Assembly: GCF_009363095.1 (NCBI RefSeq)
Contig: NZ_CP045295.1
Location: 6,167,001-6,231,000 of the forward strand
DNA length: 64,000 nucleotides
Direction of reading: 5' to 3'
Origin: Paenibacillus cellulositrophicus
Lineage (GTDB): Bacteria; Bacillota; Bacilli; Paenibacillales; Paenibacillaceae
The translations under genes and the position numbers were made by a program. Of the stretch, positions 7,244-15,706 are shown in pieces. How positions within the stretch are numbered: position 1 is the stretch's first letter; every line of letters begins with the position of its first letter. The notes beneath the pieces are model-generated. The model ran no database searches. It saw only the letters and a list, made by a program, of their open reading frames with translations, and had not been told where the DNA came from.

Positions 7244-8362
7244 GTGAAGGACGAACGGTGGCTATTGATCGCACTGCATGAGACCGAGGGGATCGGGAGG
7301 AAGAGTATTGCCAGGCTGCGCGGGCAGCGTATGTTCTCCGAGGACATGCTCCATTATAATAGTAGAGATTGGGAGGAAGCAGGTTTTCCCGAGGAAAAGG
7401 CGAAGCTTTTATCTGAACGAATCACACCCGATTTGATCGAAGAGCTGAAATCCCGTAAGCTTGAGGGAGGCGCCGGCATCCTGACTTTTTTGGATGAGGA
7501 TTACCCTGCGTATTTAAAGGAGATTGCGGAGCCTCCATGGGTATTGTACTGCACAGGAAAACGGGGATTGCTGCAAACGCCCGGCGTCGCCATGGTCGGG
7601 ACAAGGGTACCGACGGCCTATGGCCGTAAGGTCGGCCAGGAGCTGGCGGAGGGCATCAGTGCGGCTGGATTCACGATTGTCAGCGGCATGGCCAGAGGCA
7701 TCGACAGCGTGTGCCATGAAGCCGCTCTTGCCTGCGGAGGAAATACGATTGCGGTGATGGGGACCGGTCATGGCGTAATCTATCCGCCGGAGAACAGAGG
7801 ATTGTATGAGCGGATCGCCGAGGATGGACTCATTCTGACGGAGTATCCTTCCGGGACCAAATCGCATCCCGGCCTGTTTCCGCAGCGCAACCGTATCATC
7901 GCCGGCTTGACGCTTGGGACGCTGGTCGTCGAAGCGGACTCGCGCAGCGGTTCTTTGATTACGGCGGATCTGGCGCTCGAAGCCGGTAGGGATGTGTTCG
8001 CCGTGCCTGGGCCGGTCACCTCGCCCAAGAGCCGCGGGGCGCTGAACTTGATTAAACAAGGAGCCAAAATGGTGCTGAATGCCGAAGACGTCATCGAAGA
8101 ATATGATTCATGGTTGCCAAAAGGGTTTGAAGATACATACAATAGGGAGCGTCAGATGTTGGAGGACACGCGGCTGCCTGCAGATCATTTGACAATGGAT
8201 GAGCTTGGGATATACCATATATTGGAACAAGGGCCGTCTACATTGGATGAGCTGCTGCAGCAGACCGGATGGGATTTTGGACATTTGCATTCAGTTCTGT
8301 TATCTTTAATCATAAAAAAGCAGATTACCCAATTATCTGGTGCTATATACAAGCTTATATAA
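7244..8362 (+). CDS. dprA: DNA-processing protein DprA (Smf)
   Basis: 372 residues. The central Rossmann-like DprA fold has VGTRVPTAYGRKVGQEL, then FTIVSGMARGIDSVCHEAAL and VMGTGHGVIYPPENR, then the SGSLITADLALEAGR motif. An N-terminal helix-hairpin-like part precedes it and a small C-terminal winged-helix region (about 310-372) ends the protein. DprA loads RecA onto incoming single-stranded DNA in transformation. GTG 7244 is chosen (AAGGAAGGG upstream); an upstream in-frame start at 7184 would lie inside the sucD terminator. Order sucD-dprA-topA matches B. subtilis. Confidence 0.95.
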   Translation: MKDERWLLIALHETEGIGRKSIARLRGQRMFSEDMLHYNSRDWEEAGFPEEKAKLLSERITPDLIEELKSRKLEGGAGILTFLDEDYPAYLKEIAEPPWVLYCTGKRGLLQTPGVAMVGTRVPTAYGRKVGQELAEGISAAGFTIVSGMARGIDSVCHEAALACGGNTIAVMGTGHGVIYPPENRGLYERIAEDGLILTEYPSGTKSHPGLFPQRNRIIAGLTLGTLVVEADSRSGSLITADLALEAGRDVFAVPGPVTSPKSRGALNLIKQGAKMVLNAEDVIEEYDSWLPKGFEDTYNRERQMLEDTRLPADHLTMDELGIYHILEQGPSTLDELLQQTGWDFGHLHSVLLSLIIKKQITQLSGAIYKLI

Positions 8363-8415
8363 CAAGAGTCTATTGACTAACATTCACAGAATTGTTCGGA
8401 AAGGGGGATGAACCT

Positions 8416-10518
8416 ATGGCTGACTCACTTGTCATCGTCGAATCGCCGGCCAAGGCGAAAACGATCGGCAAATATTTAGGCAGCAAGTATATCGTAAAAG
8501 CTTCGATGGGTCACGTGCGTGATCTCCCGAAGAGCCAAATCGGGGTTGAGGTTGAGAATGACTTTAATCCGAAATATATTACGATCCGTGGAAAAGGCTC
8601 CGTATTAAAGGAACTCAAGGACGCCAGCAAAAAAGTGAAAAAGGTTTATCTCGCAGCTGACCCCGATCGCGAGGGTGAAGCGATTGCCTGGCATCTTGCC
8701 CATGCCCTGGAGCTCGACGATACGGATAGCTGCCGCGTCGTGTTTAACGAAATTACGAAGCAAGCGGTCAAGGATGCATTTAAAACGCCGCGCAAAATCA
8801 ATATGGACCTGGTTAACGCACAGCAGGCCAGACGTATTCTGGACCGGCTCGTCGGTTACAAGATCAGTCCGCTTTTGTGGAAAAAGGTAAAGAAAGGCTT
8901 GTCCGCGGGCCGCGTTCAATCGGTGGCGGTCAAGATCATCATCGACCGGGAGAACGAAATCAATGCGTTCATTCCGGAAGAATACTGGTCTATTACGGCC
9001 CAGCTCGCCAAGGGAGATTCCGTTTTCGAAGCGAAATTCCAGCAGCTGAACGGCCAGAAGAAAGAATTGTCACGCGAGGATGAAGTAAACGAAGTGCTCG
9101 CTGCCATTAAGGGAGCCACCTTTAAAGTCAGCGAAGTAAAGGAAAAGGAACGCCAGCGGCATCCTTCGCCTCCGTTTACGACAAGCTCCCTGCAGCAGGA
9201 AGCTGCCCGGAAGCTTAATTTTCGTGCCGCCAAAACGATGTCCGTCGCCCAGCAGCTGTACGAAGGCGTAGAGCTCGGGAAGGAAGGGACCGTCGGCCTC
9301 ATCACTTATATGCGTACGGATTCCACCCGGATTGCCGGATCGGCACAGGAAGAAGCCAAGGAATTTATCAGCGGGAAGTACGGGGATCCGTTTGTTCCTG
9401 AAACTCCGCGGGAGTATTCGAAAAAATCGGCGAACGCCCAGGATGCCCACGAAGCGATCCGCCCGACCTCGGTCATGCGCGATCCCGACTCCGTGAAGTC
9501 GTTCATGAGCCGTGACCAATACCGTCTTTACAAGCTGATTTGGGAACGTTTCGTTGCCAGCCAGATGGCTTCCGCCATACTGGATACGCTTTCCGTTGAT
9601 ATTGCGGCCGGTCCTGCCGTATTCCGCGCATCCGGTTCAAAAGTCCGTTTCCAGGGCTTTATGAAGGTATACGTGGAAGGCAACGATGACGGAACGACGG
9701 AAGAAGAGAAGTTTTTGCCTGCCTTGGCCGTAGGTGATAAGCTGAAGAAGGAAGATATCGAGCCGAAGCAGCACTTCACGCAGCCGCCTCCGCGCTACAC
9801 CGAAGCCCGGCTGGTCCGGGCGATGGAGGAGCTCGGCATCGGACGGCCAAGTACGTATGCGCCGACGCTGGAGACGATCCAAAAGCGCGGTTACGTGGCG
9901 ATCGAAGAGAAAAAGTTCGTTCCGACAGAACTGGGTGAATTGATCATCGAGCAGATGGAACAATTTTTCCCGGAAATTCTTGATGTGGAATTTACGGCCC
10001 ACATGGAAGACGATCTCGACCATGTCGAGGAAGGCTCGGAGGATTGGGTCAAGGTGCTGGCCGAGTTCTATTCTTCCTTTGAAAAGCGCCTGGAAGTAGC
10101 CGAAGAAGAAATGAAGGAAATCGAAATCGAGGATGAGGTATCGGACGAGATTTGCGACAAATGCGGCCGACCGATGGTATACAAATTGGGGCGGTTTGGC
10201 AAATTCCTCGCCTGCTCCGGATTTCCGGACTGCCGGAACACGAAGCCGATCGTCAAAGATATCGGCGTCACTTGTCCGAAATGCAAGGAAGGGCATGTGG
10301 TCGAGCGCCGCAGCAAGAAGGGGCGGATTTTCTATGGCTGTGACCGTTACCCGGAATGCGATTTCGTATCCTGGGATAAACCGTCGCCGAAGCCTTGTCC
10401 GAAATGCGGCTCTCTGATGGTTGAGAAGCGCAACAAGCAGGGAGCACGTCTCCAATGCACGGCATGCGACCATACCGAGCCCCTGGAAGAGAACGAAGAC
10501 AACGAAGAAATGATGTAA
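8416..10518 (+). CDS. topA: DNA topoisomerase I
   Basis: 700 residues, type IA topoisomerase that relaxes negative supercoils. The TOPRIM domain is N-terminal (VIVESPAKAKTIGKYLG, then ADPDREGEAIAWHL). The catalytic tyrosine is Tyr298 in GLITYMRTDSTR. Three C-terminal zinc ribbons follow the catalytic core, each with paired CxxC motifs (near 580-700). ATG 8416 follows GGAAAGGGGG; an upstream in-frame start at 8392 lacks a site. trmFO starts 19 bases after the stop. Confidence 0.97.
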   Translation: MADSLVIVESPAKAKTIGKYLGSKYIVKASMGHVRDLPKSQIGVEVENDFNPKYITIRGKGSVLKELKDASKKVKKVYLAADPDREGEAIAWHLAHALELDDTDSCRVVFNEITKQAVKDAFKTPRKINMDLVNAQQARRILDRLVGYKISPLLWKKVKKGLSAGRVQSVAVKIIIDRENEINAFIPEEYWSITAQLAKGDSVFEAKFQQLNGQKKELSREDEVNEVLAAIKGATFKVSEVKEKERQRHPSPPFTTSSLQQEAARKLNFRAAKTMSVAQQLYEGVELGKEGTVGLITYMRTDSTRIAGSAQEEAKEFISGKYGDPFVPETPREYSKKSANAQDAHEAIRPTSVMRDPDSVKSFMSRDQYRLYKLIWERFVASQMASAILDTLSVDIAAGPAVFRASGSKVRFQGFMKVYVEGNDDGTTEEEKFLPALAVGDKLKKEDIEPKQHFTQPPPRYTEARLVRAMEELGIGRPSTYAPTLETIQKRGYVAIEEKKFVPTELGELIIEQMEQFFPEILDVEFTAHMEDDLDHVEEGSEDWVKVLAEFYSSFEKRLEVAEEEMKEIEIEDEVSDEICDKCGRPMVYKLGRFGKFLACSGFPDCRNTKPIVKDIGVTCPKCKEGHVVERRSKKGRIFYGCDRYPECDFVSWDKPSPKPCPKCGSLMVEKRNKQGARLQCTACDHTEPLEENEDNEEMM

Positions 10519-10537
10519 TTGTAAACAGCAGGGGGTA

Positions 10538-11884
10538 ATGAAGTTGACAGAAGTACAGCAGGTAACCGTCATCGGCGCGGGTCTGGCAGGCAGCGAGGCT
10601 GCCTGGCAGATCGCAAGCCGGGGGGTTCCCGTGAAATTATACGAAATGCGTCCGGTCGTGAAGACGCCCGCGCACCATACGGACAAGTTCGCCGAGCTCG
10701 TCTGCACCAATTCGCTGCGTGCCAACGGACTTACGAACGCAGTCGGCGTCATCAAAGAAGAAATGCGGATGCTGGATTCACTGATCCTGAAGTCCGCCGA
10801 TAAAAATGCGGTTCCTGCCGGAGGCGCTCTGGCGGTGGACCGCGACGGTTTTTCCGGGGATATTACGAGCACTCTCCATAACCATCCGCTGATTGAAGTC
10901 GTAAACGAAGAAATTCAGCATATACCAGAAGAAGGGATTGTCGTCATCGCCACAGGCCCGCTGACCTCGCCTGCGCTCTCCGCCGAGATCAAAGCACTCA
11001 TGGGCGAGGAGTATTTCTACTTCTATGACGCTGCGGCTCCAATCGTCGAGAAAGACTCCATCGACATGAGCAAAGTATACCTGGCTTCCCGCTATGATAA
11101 AGGCGAAGCGGCTTACTTGAACTGTCCGATGACCGAAGAGGAATTCAACGCGTTTTATGACGCGCTGGTCAATGCGGAAGTCGCGCAACTGAAAGAGTTT
11201 GAGAAGGAAGTATACTTCGAGGGCTGCATGCCGATCGAGGTCATGATGAAGCGCGGCAAGCAGACGGCGCTGTTCGGGCCGATGAAGCCGGTAGGGCTGG
11301 TCAACCCGCACACGGGTGAGCTGCCTTATGCGGTCGTGCAGCTGCGTCAAGATAATGCCGCCGGTACGCTGTACAATCTGGTCGGCTTCCAAACCCACCT
11401 CAAATGGGGAGAGCAAAAGCGCGTATTCTCTATGATTCCGGGGCTGGAAAATGCGGAATATGTGCGCTACGGCGTCATGCACCGCAATACGTTCATCAAC
11501 TCTCCGAAGCTGCTCCAACCGACCTATCAGCTGAAAACGAATGAGAACCTGTTTTTTGCCGGTCAGATGACAGGGGTAGAGGGATATGTGGAATCTGCCG
11601 CATCCGGGCTTATAGCGGGCATTAATGCAGCGAGAAAGGCGCTTGGACAGGACCTTGTCGTGTTCCCTGACACAAGCACCCTCGGCAGCATGGCTCATTA
11701 TATTACGACCGCGGATTCGGAGCACTTCCAGCCGATGAACGCCAACTTCGGCCTGCTGCCGAAATTGGAAAAGAAAATCCGCAACAAAAAGGAAAAGAAC
11801 GAGGCGCTGGCCGATCGGGCTTTGGAGACGATTGCCGCGTTTATCAAGGAAGCCGGACTGGCAACCGTACATCAGGAAGTATAG
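10538..11884 (+). CDS. trmFO: tRNA U54 5-methyltransferase, folate/FAD-dependent
   Basis: 448 residues. An N-terminal FAD-binding loop VIGAGLAGSEAAWQIA (about 9-24) is followed by family blocks such as TNSLRANGLTNAVGVIKEEMR and FAGQMTGVEGYVESAASGL, the second FAD contact. It makes 5-methyluridine (ribothymidine) at tRNA position 54 using methylenetetrahydrofolate. ATG 10538 follows AGGGGGTA. In B. subtilis codV (xerC) comes next; here hslV follows 18 bases after the stop. Confidence 0.97.
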   Translation: MKLTEVQQVTVIGAGLAGSEAAWQIASRGVPVKLYEMRPVVKTPAHHTDKFAELVCTNSLRANGLTNAVGVIKEEMRMLDSLILKSADKNAVPAGGALAVDRDGFSGDITSTLHNHPLIEVVNEEIQHIPEEGIVVIATGPLTSPALSAEIKALMGEEYFYFYDAAAPIVEKDSIDMSKVYLASRYDKGEAAYLNCPMTEEEFNAFYDALVNAEVAQLKEFEKEVYFEGCMPIEVMMKRGKQTALFGPMKPVGLVNPHTGELPYAVVQLRQDNAAGTLYNLVGFQTHLKWGEQKRVFSMIPGLENAEYVRYGVMHRNTFINSPKLLQPTYQLKTNENLFFAGQMTGVEGYVESAASGLIAGINAARKALGQDLVVFPDTSTLGSMAHYITTADSEHFQPMNANFGLLPKLEKKIRNKKEKNEALADRALETIAAFIKEAGLATVHQEV

Positions 11885-11902
11885 ATTAGGAGGTCTGTAG
11901 GT

Positions 11903-12445
11903 ATGGATTTATCTTTTCATGCGACAACCATTTGTGCTGTACGCCATAACGGAAAAGCGGCGATCGCCGGTGACGGCCAGGTGACCTTCGGTGAAAATGT
12001 CATTATGAAGCAGACCGCCAAAAAGGTGCGCCGCCTGTACAGAGGCCAGGTCGTTGCCGGCTTTGCAGGCTCTGTGGCGGACGCCATTACCCTTTTTGAA
12101 AAATTCGAAAGCAAACTGGAGGAGCATCACGGTAATCTGCAGCGTGCCGCCGTGGAGCTCGCCAAGGACTGGCGCCAGGATCGCGTTCTCCGCAAGCTTG
12201 AGGCACTCATGATCGTTATGGATAAAACCGGCATGCTGCTCATTTCCGGAGGCGGTGAAATCATCGAACCGGACGACGACGTACTGGCGATTGGCTCGGG
12301 AGGCAATTTTGCGCTCTCCGCCGGACGGGCGCTGAAGCGTCACGCCCAGGACTTGGAAGCGAAGGATATCGCGCGGGAAGCTTTGAAAATTGCTTCGGAA
12401 ATTTGCGTATACACCAATGGAAATATCATTGTGGAAGAGCTGTAA
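11903..12445 (+). CDS. hslV: ATP-dependent protease subunit HslV (ClpQ)
   Basis: 180 residues, the proteolytic chamber of HslUV (ClpYQ). It has the proteasome-beta fold with AIAGDGQVTFG, then GFAGSVADAITLFEKFE and AIGSGGNFALSAGRAL. The N-terminus reads MDLSFHATTICAV. The canonical threonine pair aligned with E. coli Thr-Thr-Ile is at residues 8-9. The serine reported as nucleophile in B. subtilis ClpQ (residue 2 there) has no equivalent at residue 2, which is Asp here. Exposing an N-terminal Ser4 or Thr8 would require processing of a short propeptide. The binding site AGGAGG precedes ATG 11903. hslU follows directly. Confidence 0.95.
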   Translation: MDLSFHATTICAVRHNGKAAIAGDGQVTFGENVIMKQTAKKVRRLYRGQVVAGFAGSVADAITLFEKFESKLEEHHGNLQRAAVELAKDWRQDRVLRKLEALMIVMDKTGMLLISGGGEIIEPDDDVLAIGSGGNFALSAGRALKRHAQDLEAKDIAREALKIASEICVYTNGNIIVEEL

Positions 12446-12461
12446 GGGTGGAGGAATGCAT

Positions 12462-13865
12462 ATGGATAACCAAAGTTTGACGCCAAGACAAATCGTGGCC
12501 GAACTGGATAAATACATTGTAGGCCAGAAGCAGGCGAAGAAATCCGTCGCCGTCGCACTGCGCAACCGTTACCGCCGCAACCGGCTTCCCGAGGATGTTC
12601 GGGATGAGATTGTACCGAAGAACATCCTGATGATCGGTCCGACGGGTGTGGGCAAGACCGAAATCGCCAGACGTTTGGCGAAGCTGGTCAATGCGCCATT
12701 TGTGAAGATCGAAGCCACCAAATTTACGGAAGTGGGATACGTCGGCCGCGACGTGGAATCCATGGTCCGCGATTTGATCGAAACGTCCATCCGCATGGTC
12801 AAAGCGGAGCGTACGGAAAAAGTAAAAGACCGCGCCGAGGAGCTCGCCAACGAACGAATCGTGCAAATTCTCGTTCCGCCGGCTGGCAAAAACAAGGCAC
12901 AGCGCAATCCGTTTGAAATGCTGTTCGGCAACGGAAATCAGAACGCACAGGATACGGAAGAAGATAAGGAGCAGGACAGCACCGTGACCGAACGCCGGCG
13001 CCAGGTGAAGTTTAAGCTTCAGTCCGGCAGCCTGGAAGACGACATGATCGAAATCGACGTGGAGGACAACTCGCCGACGATGATGGATATGCTGGCCGGG
13101 CAAGGGAATGACCAGATGGGCATGAACATGCAGGAAATGTTCGGCAGCCTGCTGCCGCGCCGGACGAAGAAGCGGAAGCTGTCGATCCGGGAAGCGCGCA
13201 AGGTGCTGACGCAGGAGGAAGCGACCAAGCTGATCGACATGGACGACGTCATCGCCGAGTCGATTCTTCGTGCCGAGCAGTCGGGCATCATCTTTATCGA
13301 CGAAATCGATAAAGTTGCCAGCCAGGGCAAAGGCTCTGGGCCCGACGTGTCCCGTGAAGGCGTCCAGAGGGATATTCTGCCGATCGTGGAAGGGTCGACG
13401 GTCATGACCAAATACGGCCCTGTGAAGACGGACTTTATTTTGTTTATTGCAGCAGGTGCATTCCATATCGCCAAACCGTCGGACCTCATTCCCGAGCTTC
13501 AAGGCCGGTTCCCGATCCGCGTGGAGCTGAGCAGCTTGTCTCTCGACGACTTTGTGTCGATTCTGACCGAGCCGAAGAACGCCTTGACCAAGCAGTATAC
13601 CGAGCTGCTCAAAACCGAGGACATCGAAGTCGAATTCTCATCTGAAGCGATCCGGGAAATTGCCAAAATTGCCGCGACCGTCAACCAGAATACCGAGAAC
13701 ATCGGTGCGCGCAGGCTGCATACGATTCTGGAGAAGCTGCTCGAGGATTTGTCGTTTGAGGCGCCTGAATTGACCTTGGAGAAAATGACCATCACGCCGG
13801 AATACGTGCGCGAAAAGCTGGGCGACATCGCCCAGGACCGCGATCTGAGCCAATATATATTGTAA
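12462..13865 (+). CDS. hslU: HslU (ClpY) AAA+ unfoldase of the HslUV protease
   Basis: 467 residues, the same length as B. subtilis ClpY. Walker A is GPTGVGKT (59-66), Walker B IIFIDEID at about 276, and the sensor/arginine-finger region is near GARRLHTILEKLLED. The intermediate I-domain (about 110-240) carries a glutamine/asparagine/methionine-rich loop. ATG 12462 is chosen because GGGTGGAGG ends 7 bases before it; ATG 12456 is too close. A terminator follows, and no codY lies between here and flgB. Confidence 0.96.
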   Translation: MDNQSLTPRQIVAELDKYIVGQKQAKKSVAVALRNRYRRNRLPEDVRDEIVPKNILMIGPTGVGKTEIARRLAKLVNAPFVKIEATKFTEVGYVGRDVESMVRDLIETSIRMVKAERTEKVKDRAEELANERIVQILVPPAGKNKAQRNPFEMLFGNGNQNAQDTEEDKEQDSTVTERRRQVKFKLQSGSLEDDMIEIDVEDNSPTMMDMLAGQGNDQMGMNMQEMFGSLLPRRTKKRKLSIREARKVLTQEEATKLIDMDDVIAESILRAEQSGIIFIDEIDKVASQGKGSGPDVSREGVQRDILPIVEGSTVMTKYGPVKTDFILFIAAGAFHIAKPSDLIPELQGRFPIRVELSSLSLDDFVSILTEPKNALTKQYTELLKTEDIEVEFSSEAIREIAKIAATVNQNTENIGARRLHTILEKLLEDLSFEAPELTLEKMTITPEYVREKLGDIAQDRDLSQYIL

Positions 13866-13884
13866 ACCGACAACCGTCACTGCG

Positions 13885-13929
13885 GAGACATGTCAGAAGG
13901 ATGAAGATCCTTCGGGCATGTCTTTTTTT
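13885..13929 (+). terminator. Intrinsic terminator after hslU
   Basis: AGACATG-TC-AGAAGGAT pairs with ATCCTTC-GGG-CATGTCT, followed by seven T. It separates the hsl genes from the flagellar locus. Confidence 0.9.
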
Positions 13930-14391
13930 GTTGTGCTAAGGAAGGGACCGCAGGAAGGACAGTGCCGACATCGTAAGAACCTCCCTGGGAGGTATAACTA
14001 CTATCCTGCGCTCGTATGCAAGGGAGAGGTTATTTTACGACACTTTCGCAAATCTGAAATTCTAGGACTATTCAGGCTGAGTTTTTATCGAAATGTGACA
14101 ACAGGCCTGTCCTATGTAAGCCCACAAACCCTTATCCTGCAAAGATTTAGCAAAAATTTCGGAGAAATTAAGAATAAAGACCTTCTTTCTGGTAAAAGAT
14201 AGGGCTTTTTTCTTATTGTAATATGTCCCAATCTTTAAGAAACTTAGGATATACGACAATATAGTAATTTTTTCTACTTTAGACCTAGAATAAGCAATAT
14301 TTCTAAGGACTTTTGTCGAAAAAAAGTGAAATTGGGAAGAAAGTTCCCCACGGACAAATAGTAAAGTTATGGAAAACAAGGGGGATACGGA
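13930..14391. other. Long leader/intergenic region before flgB (codY position in Bacillus)
   Basis: 462 bases without a credible gene. It contains a small hairpin CCTCCCTGGGAGG near 13980, a 15-base palindrome AATTTCGGAGAAATT at 14155-14169, a weak terminator-like run near 14174-14215, and a promoter candidate at 14236-14262. The last 250 bases are markedly AT-rich. No match to a c-di-GMP riboswitch core was seen. Confidence 0.6.
14236..14262 (+). promoter_or_regulatory. Candidate SigD-type promoter for the fla/che operon
   Basis: TAAG, 15 bases, GACAATAT compares with the SigD consensus TAAA, 15 bases, GCCGATAT: 3 of 4 and 6 of 8 matches with exact spacing. B. subtilis has a SigD promoter as well as a sigma-A promoter at this locus. 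It lies about 130 bases before flgB. No equally good sigma-A promoter was identified nearby. Confidence 0.4.
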
Positions 14392-14799
14392 ATGGATTTG
14401 CTGAACAGCGTCAGCTTTCAACGTTTGGAAGGCGGACTTCAGGCGGCAAACGCGCGCCAGAGAGTCATTGCGAACAACATTGCCAATGTCGACACGCCTT
14501 ATTTCAAACGGTCCGAAGTGTCATTTGAAAGCCTGCTCCAGCAGGAAATTAATGGATCTGCACCACAGCTTCGCGGCAGGGTCACCGATCCCCGGCACTT
14601 CGTCATTGGTCCTACGAATTCGGTCCCGGATCCAGTTGTAACGGAGGACCAATCGACAGCGATGAACAACAATATGAACAATGTGGATATTGACCGGGAG
14701 ATGTCCGCACTGGCTGACAACCAGCTTCAGTACAACGCCTACATCCAGCAGATGAACGACCAGATCAAAATGATGCGGACAGCCATTGAAGGGAGATAA
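14392..14799 (+). CDS. flgB: Flagellar basal-body rod protein FlgB
   Basis: 135 residues, first gene of the fla/che operon. The flagellar rod/hook N-terminal motif is present (ANARQRVIANNIANVDTPYFKR, about 19-40), as is the coiled C-terminal end typical of axial proteins. It forms the proximal rod outside the membrane and is exported by the type III apparatus. ATG 14392 has AAGGGGGA upstream. flgC follows after 6 bases. Confidence 0.96.
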   Translation: MDLLNSVSFQRLEGGLQAANARQRVIANNIANVDTPYFKRSEVSFESLLQQEINGSAPQLRGRVTDPRHFVIGPTNSVPDPVVTEDQSTAMNNNMNNVDIDREMSALADNQLQYNAYIQQMNDQIKMMRTAIEGR

Positions 14800-14805
14800 T
14801 CGCGG

Positions 14806-15255
14806 GTGAACATGAACAGCAGCTTTGGGATTAGCGCTTCGGCGCTGACGGCACAGCGTTTGCGGATGGACGTCATTTCGTCCAACATTGCGAATGCGGA
14901 AACGACGAGAGCGTCGGTGGTTGACGGCAAAGCGGTGCCGTACCGCCGCAAAATGGTTGTGCTTTCGCCGAATGAATCGGATTTCTCCAGCATGCTGGAA
15001 GCACAAATGAACGGACAAAGTGCGGGGAAAGGTGTGAAAGTGGCTGCAATCCAGGAGGATCAGACGCCGCTGAAGCCGGTATACAATCCGACTCATCCGG
15101 ATGCAGATGCGCAAGGGTATGTCTACATGCCTAACGTGGATATCGCCAAAGAAATGATCGATATGATTTCGGCCACGAGATCTTACGAAGCGAACGTCAC
15201 AGCACTGAATTCCTCAAAAGCGATGATCACGAAGGCCTTGGAAATAGGTCGATAA
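14806..15255 (+). CDS. flgC: Flagellar basal-body rod protein FlgC
   Basis: 149 residues. The N-terminal axial motif is SASALTAQRLRMDVISSNIANAETTR (about 9-34), and the C-terminal axial motif includes PNVDIAKEMIDMISATRSYEANV. It is a proximal rod subunit. GTG 14806 is chosen because AGGGAG ends 10 bases before it; ATG 14812, two codons in, is the alternative. Confidence 0.96.
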   Translation: MNMNSSFGISASALTAQRLRMDVISSNIANAETTRASVVDGKAVPYRRKMVVLSPNESDFSSMLEAQMNGQSAGKGVKVAAIQEDQTPLKPVYNPTHPDADAQGYVYMPNVDIAKEMIDMISATRSYEANVTALNSSKAMITKALEIGR

Positions 15256-15296
15256 GCCTAGTTTGAATAAATAAATGCAGGTAAGGAGGGACATTG

Positions 15297-15608
15297 ATGA
15301 TTCAAAACTCGATGTTTTCGACACAAAGCATCCAACCGCTCGACATGAAGCAAAGCGCATCAAGCGCAAGCAAGACGCCAGCCCAATCTCTTAGCGATTT
15401 CGGATCTTATCTTGAAAATGCGCTGAACCAGGTGGCCGGGCAAGAGAAAGCCGCCGAAGAAATGAGCAATCAGTTCATGCTCGGACAAGTTGATGTGGAC
15501 CAGGTGATGGTTTCTTCGCAAAAAGCGCTTCTCAGCCTGGAGCTGACGACGCAGATTCGGAACAAAGCGATCGAAGCGTACCAGGAGATCATGCGGACGC
15601 AAATTTAA
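15297..15608 (+). CDS. fliE: Flagellar MS-ring/rod junction protein FliE
   Basis: 103 residues, family length. FliE links the MS ring to the proximal rod and gates early export. The C-terminal half matches the family: FMLGQVDVDQVMVSSQKALLSLELTTQIRNKAIEAYQEIMR. ATG 15297 lies 6 bases after AAGGAGGG; the TTG three bases earlier is less likely. Confidence 0.94.
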   Translation: MIQNSMFSTQSIQPLDMKQSASSASKTPAQSLSDFGSYLENALNQVAGQEKAAEEMSNQFMLGQVDVDQVMVSSQKALLSLELTTQIRNKAIEAYQEIMRTQI

Positions 15609-15706
15609 AGGCTGCAGACAAAAGAGTGAACGAAGGATTTGGCGGATCGCCTGAACCTATTCATTCATAGATTTATGCTAAGTTTTCGGGTGGGGTGGGT
15701 GACGTT

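Noticed and set aside
14155..14169. CodY box
   Set aside because: Only 10 of 15 bases match and codY is not next to it; kept only as a palindrome.
13918..14202. 94-codon frame after hslU
   Set aside because: It begins within the hslU terminator, has no ribosome site and no family-like pattern.
13930..14391. c-di-GMP riboswitch in the flagellar leader
   Set aside because: No GEMM core was found; hairpins there are short and unrelated.
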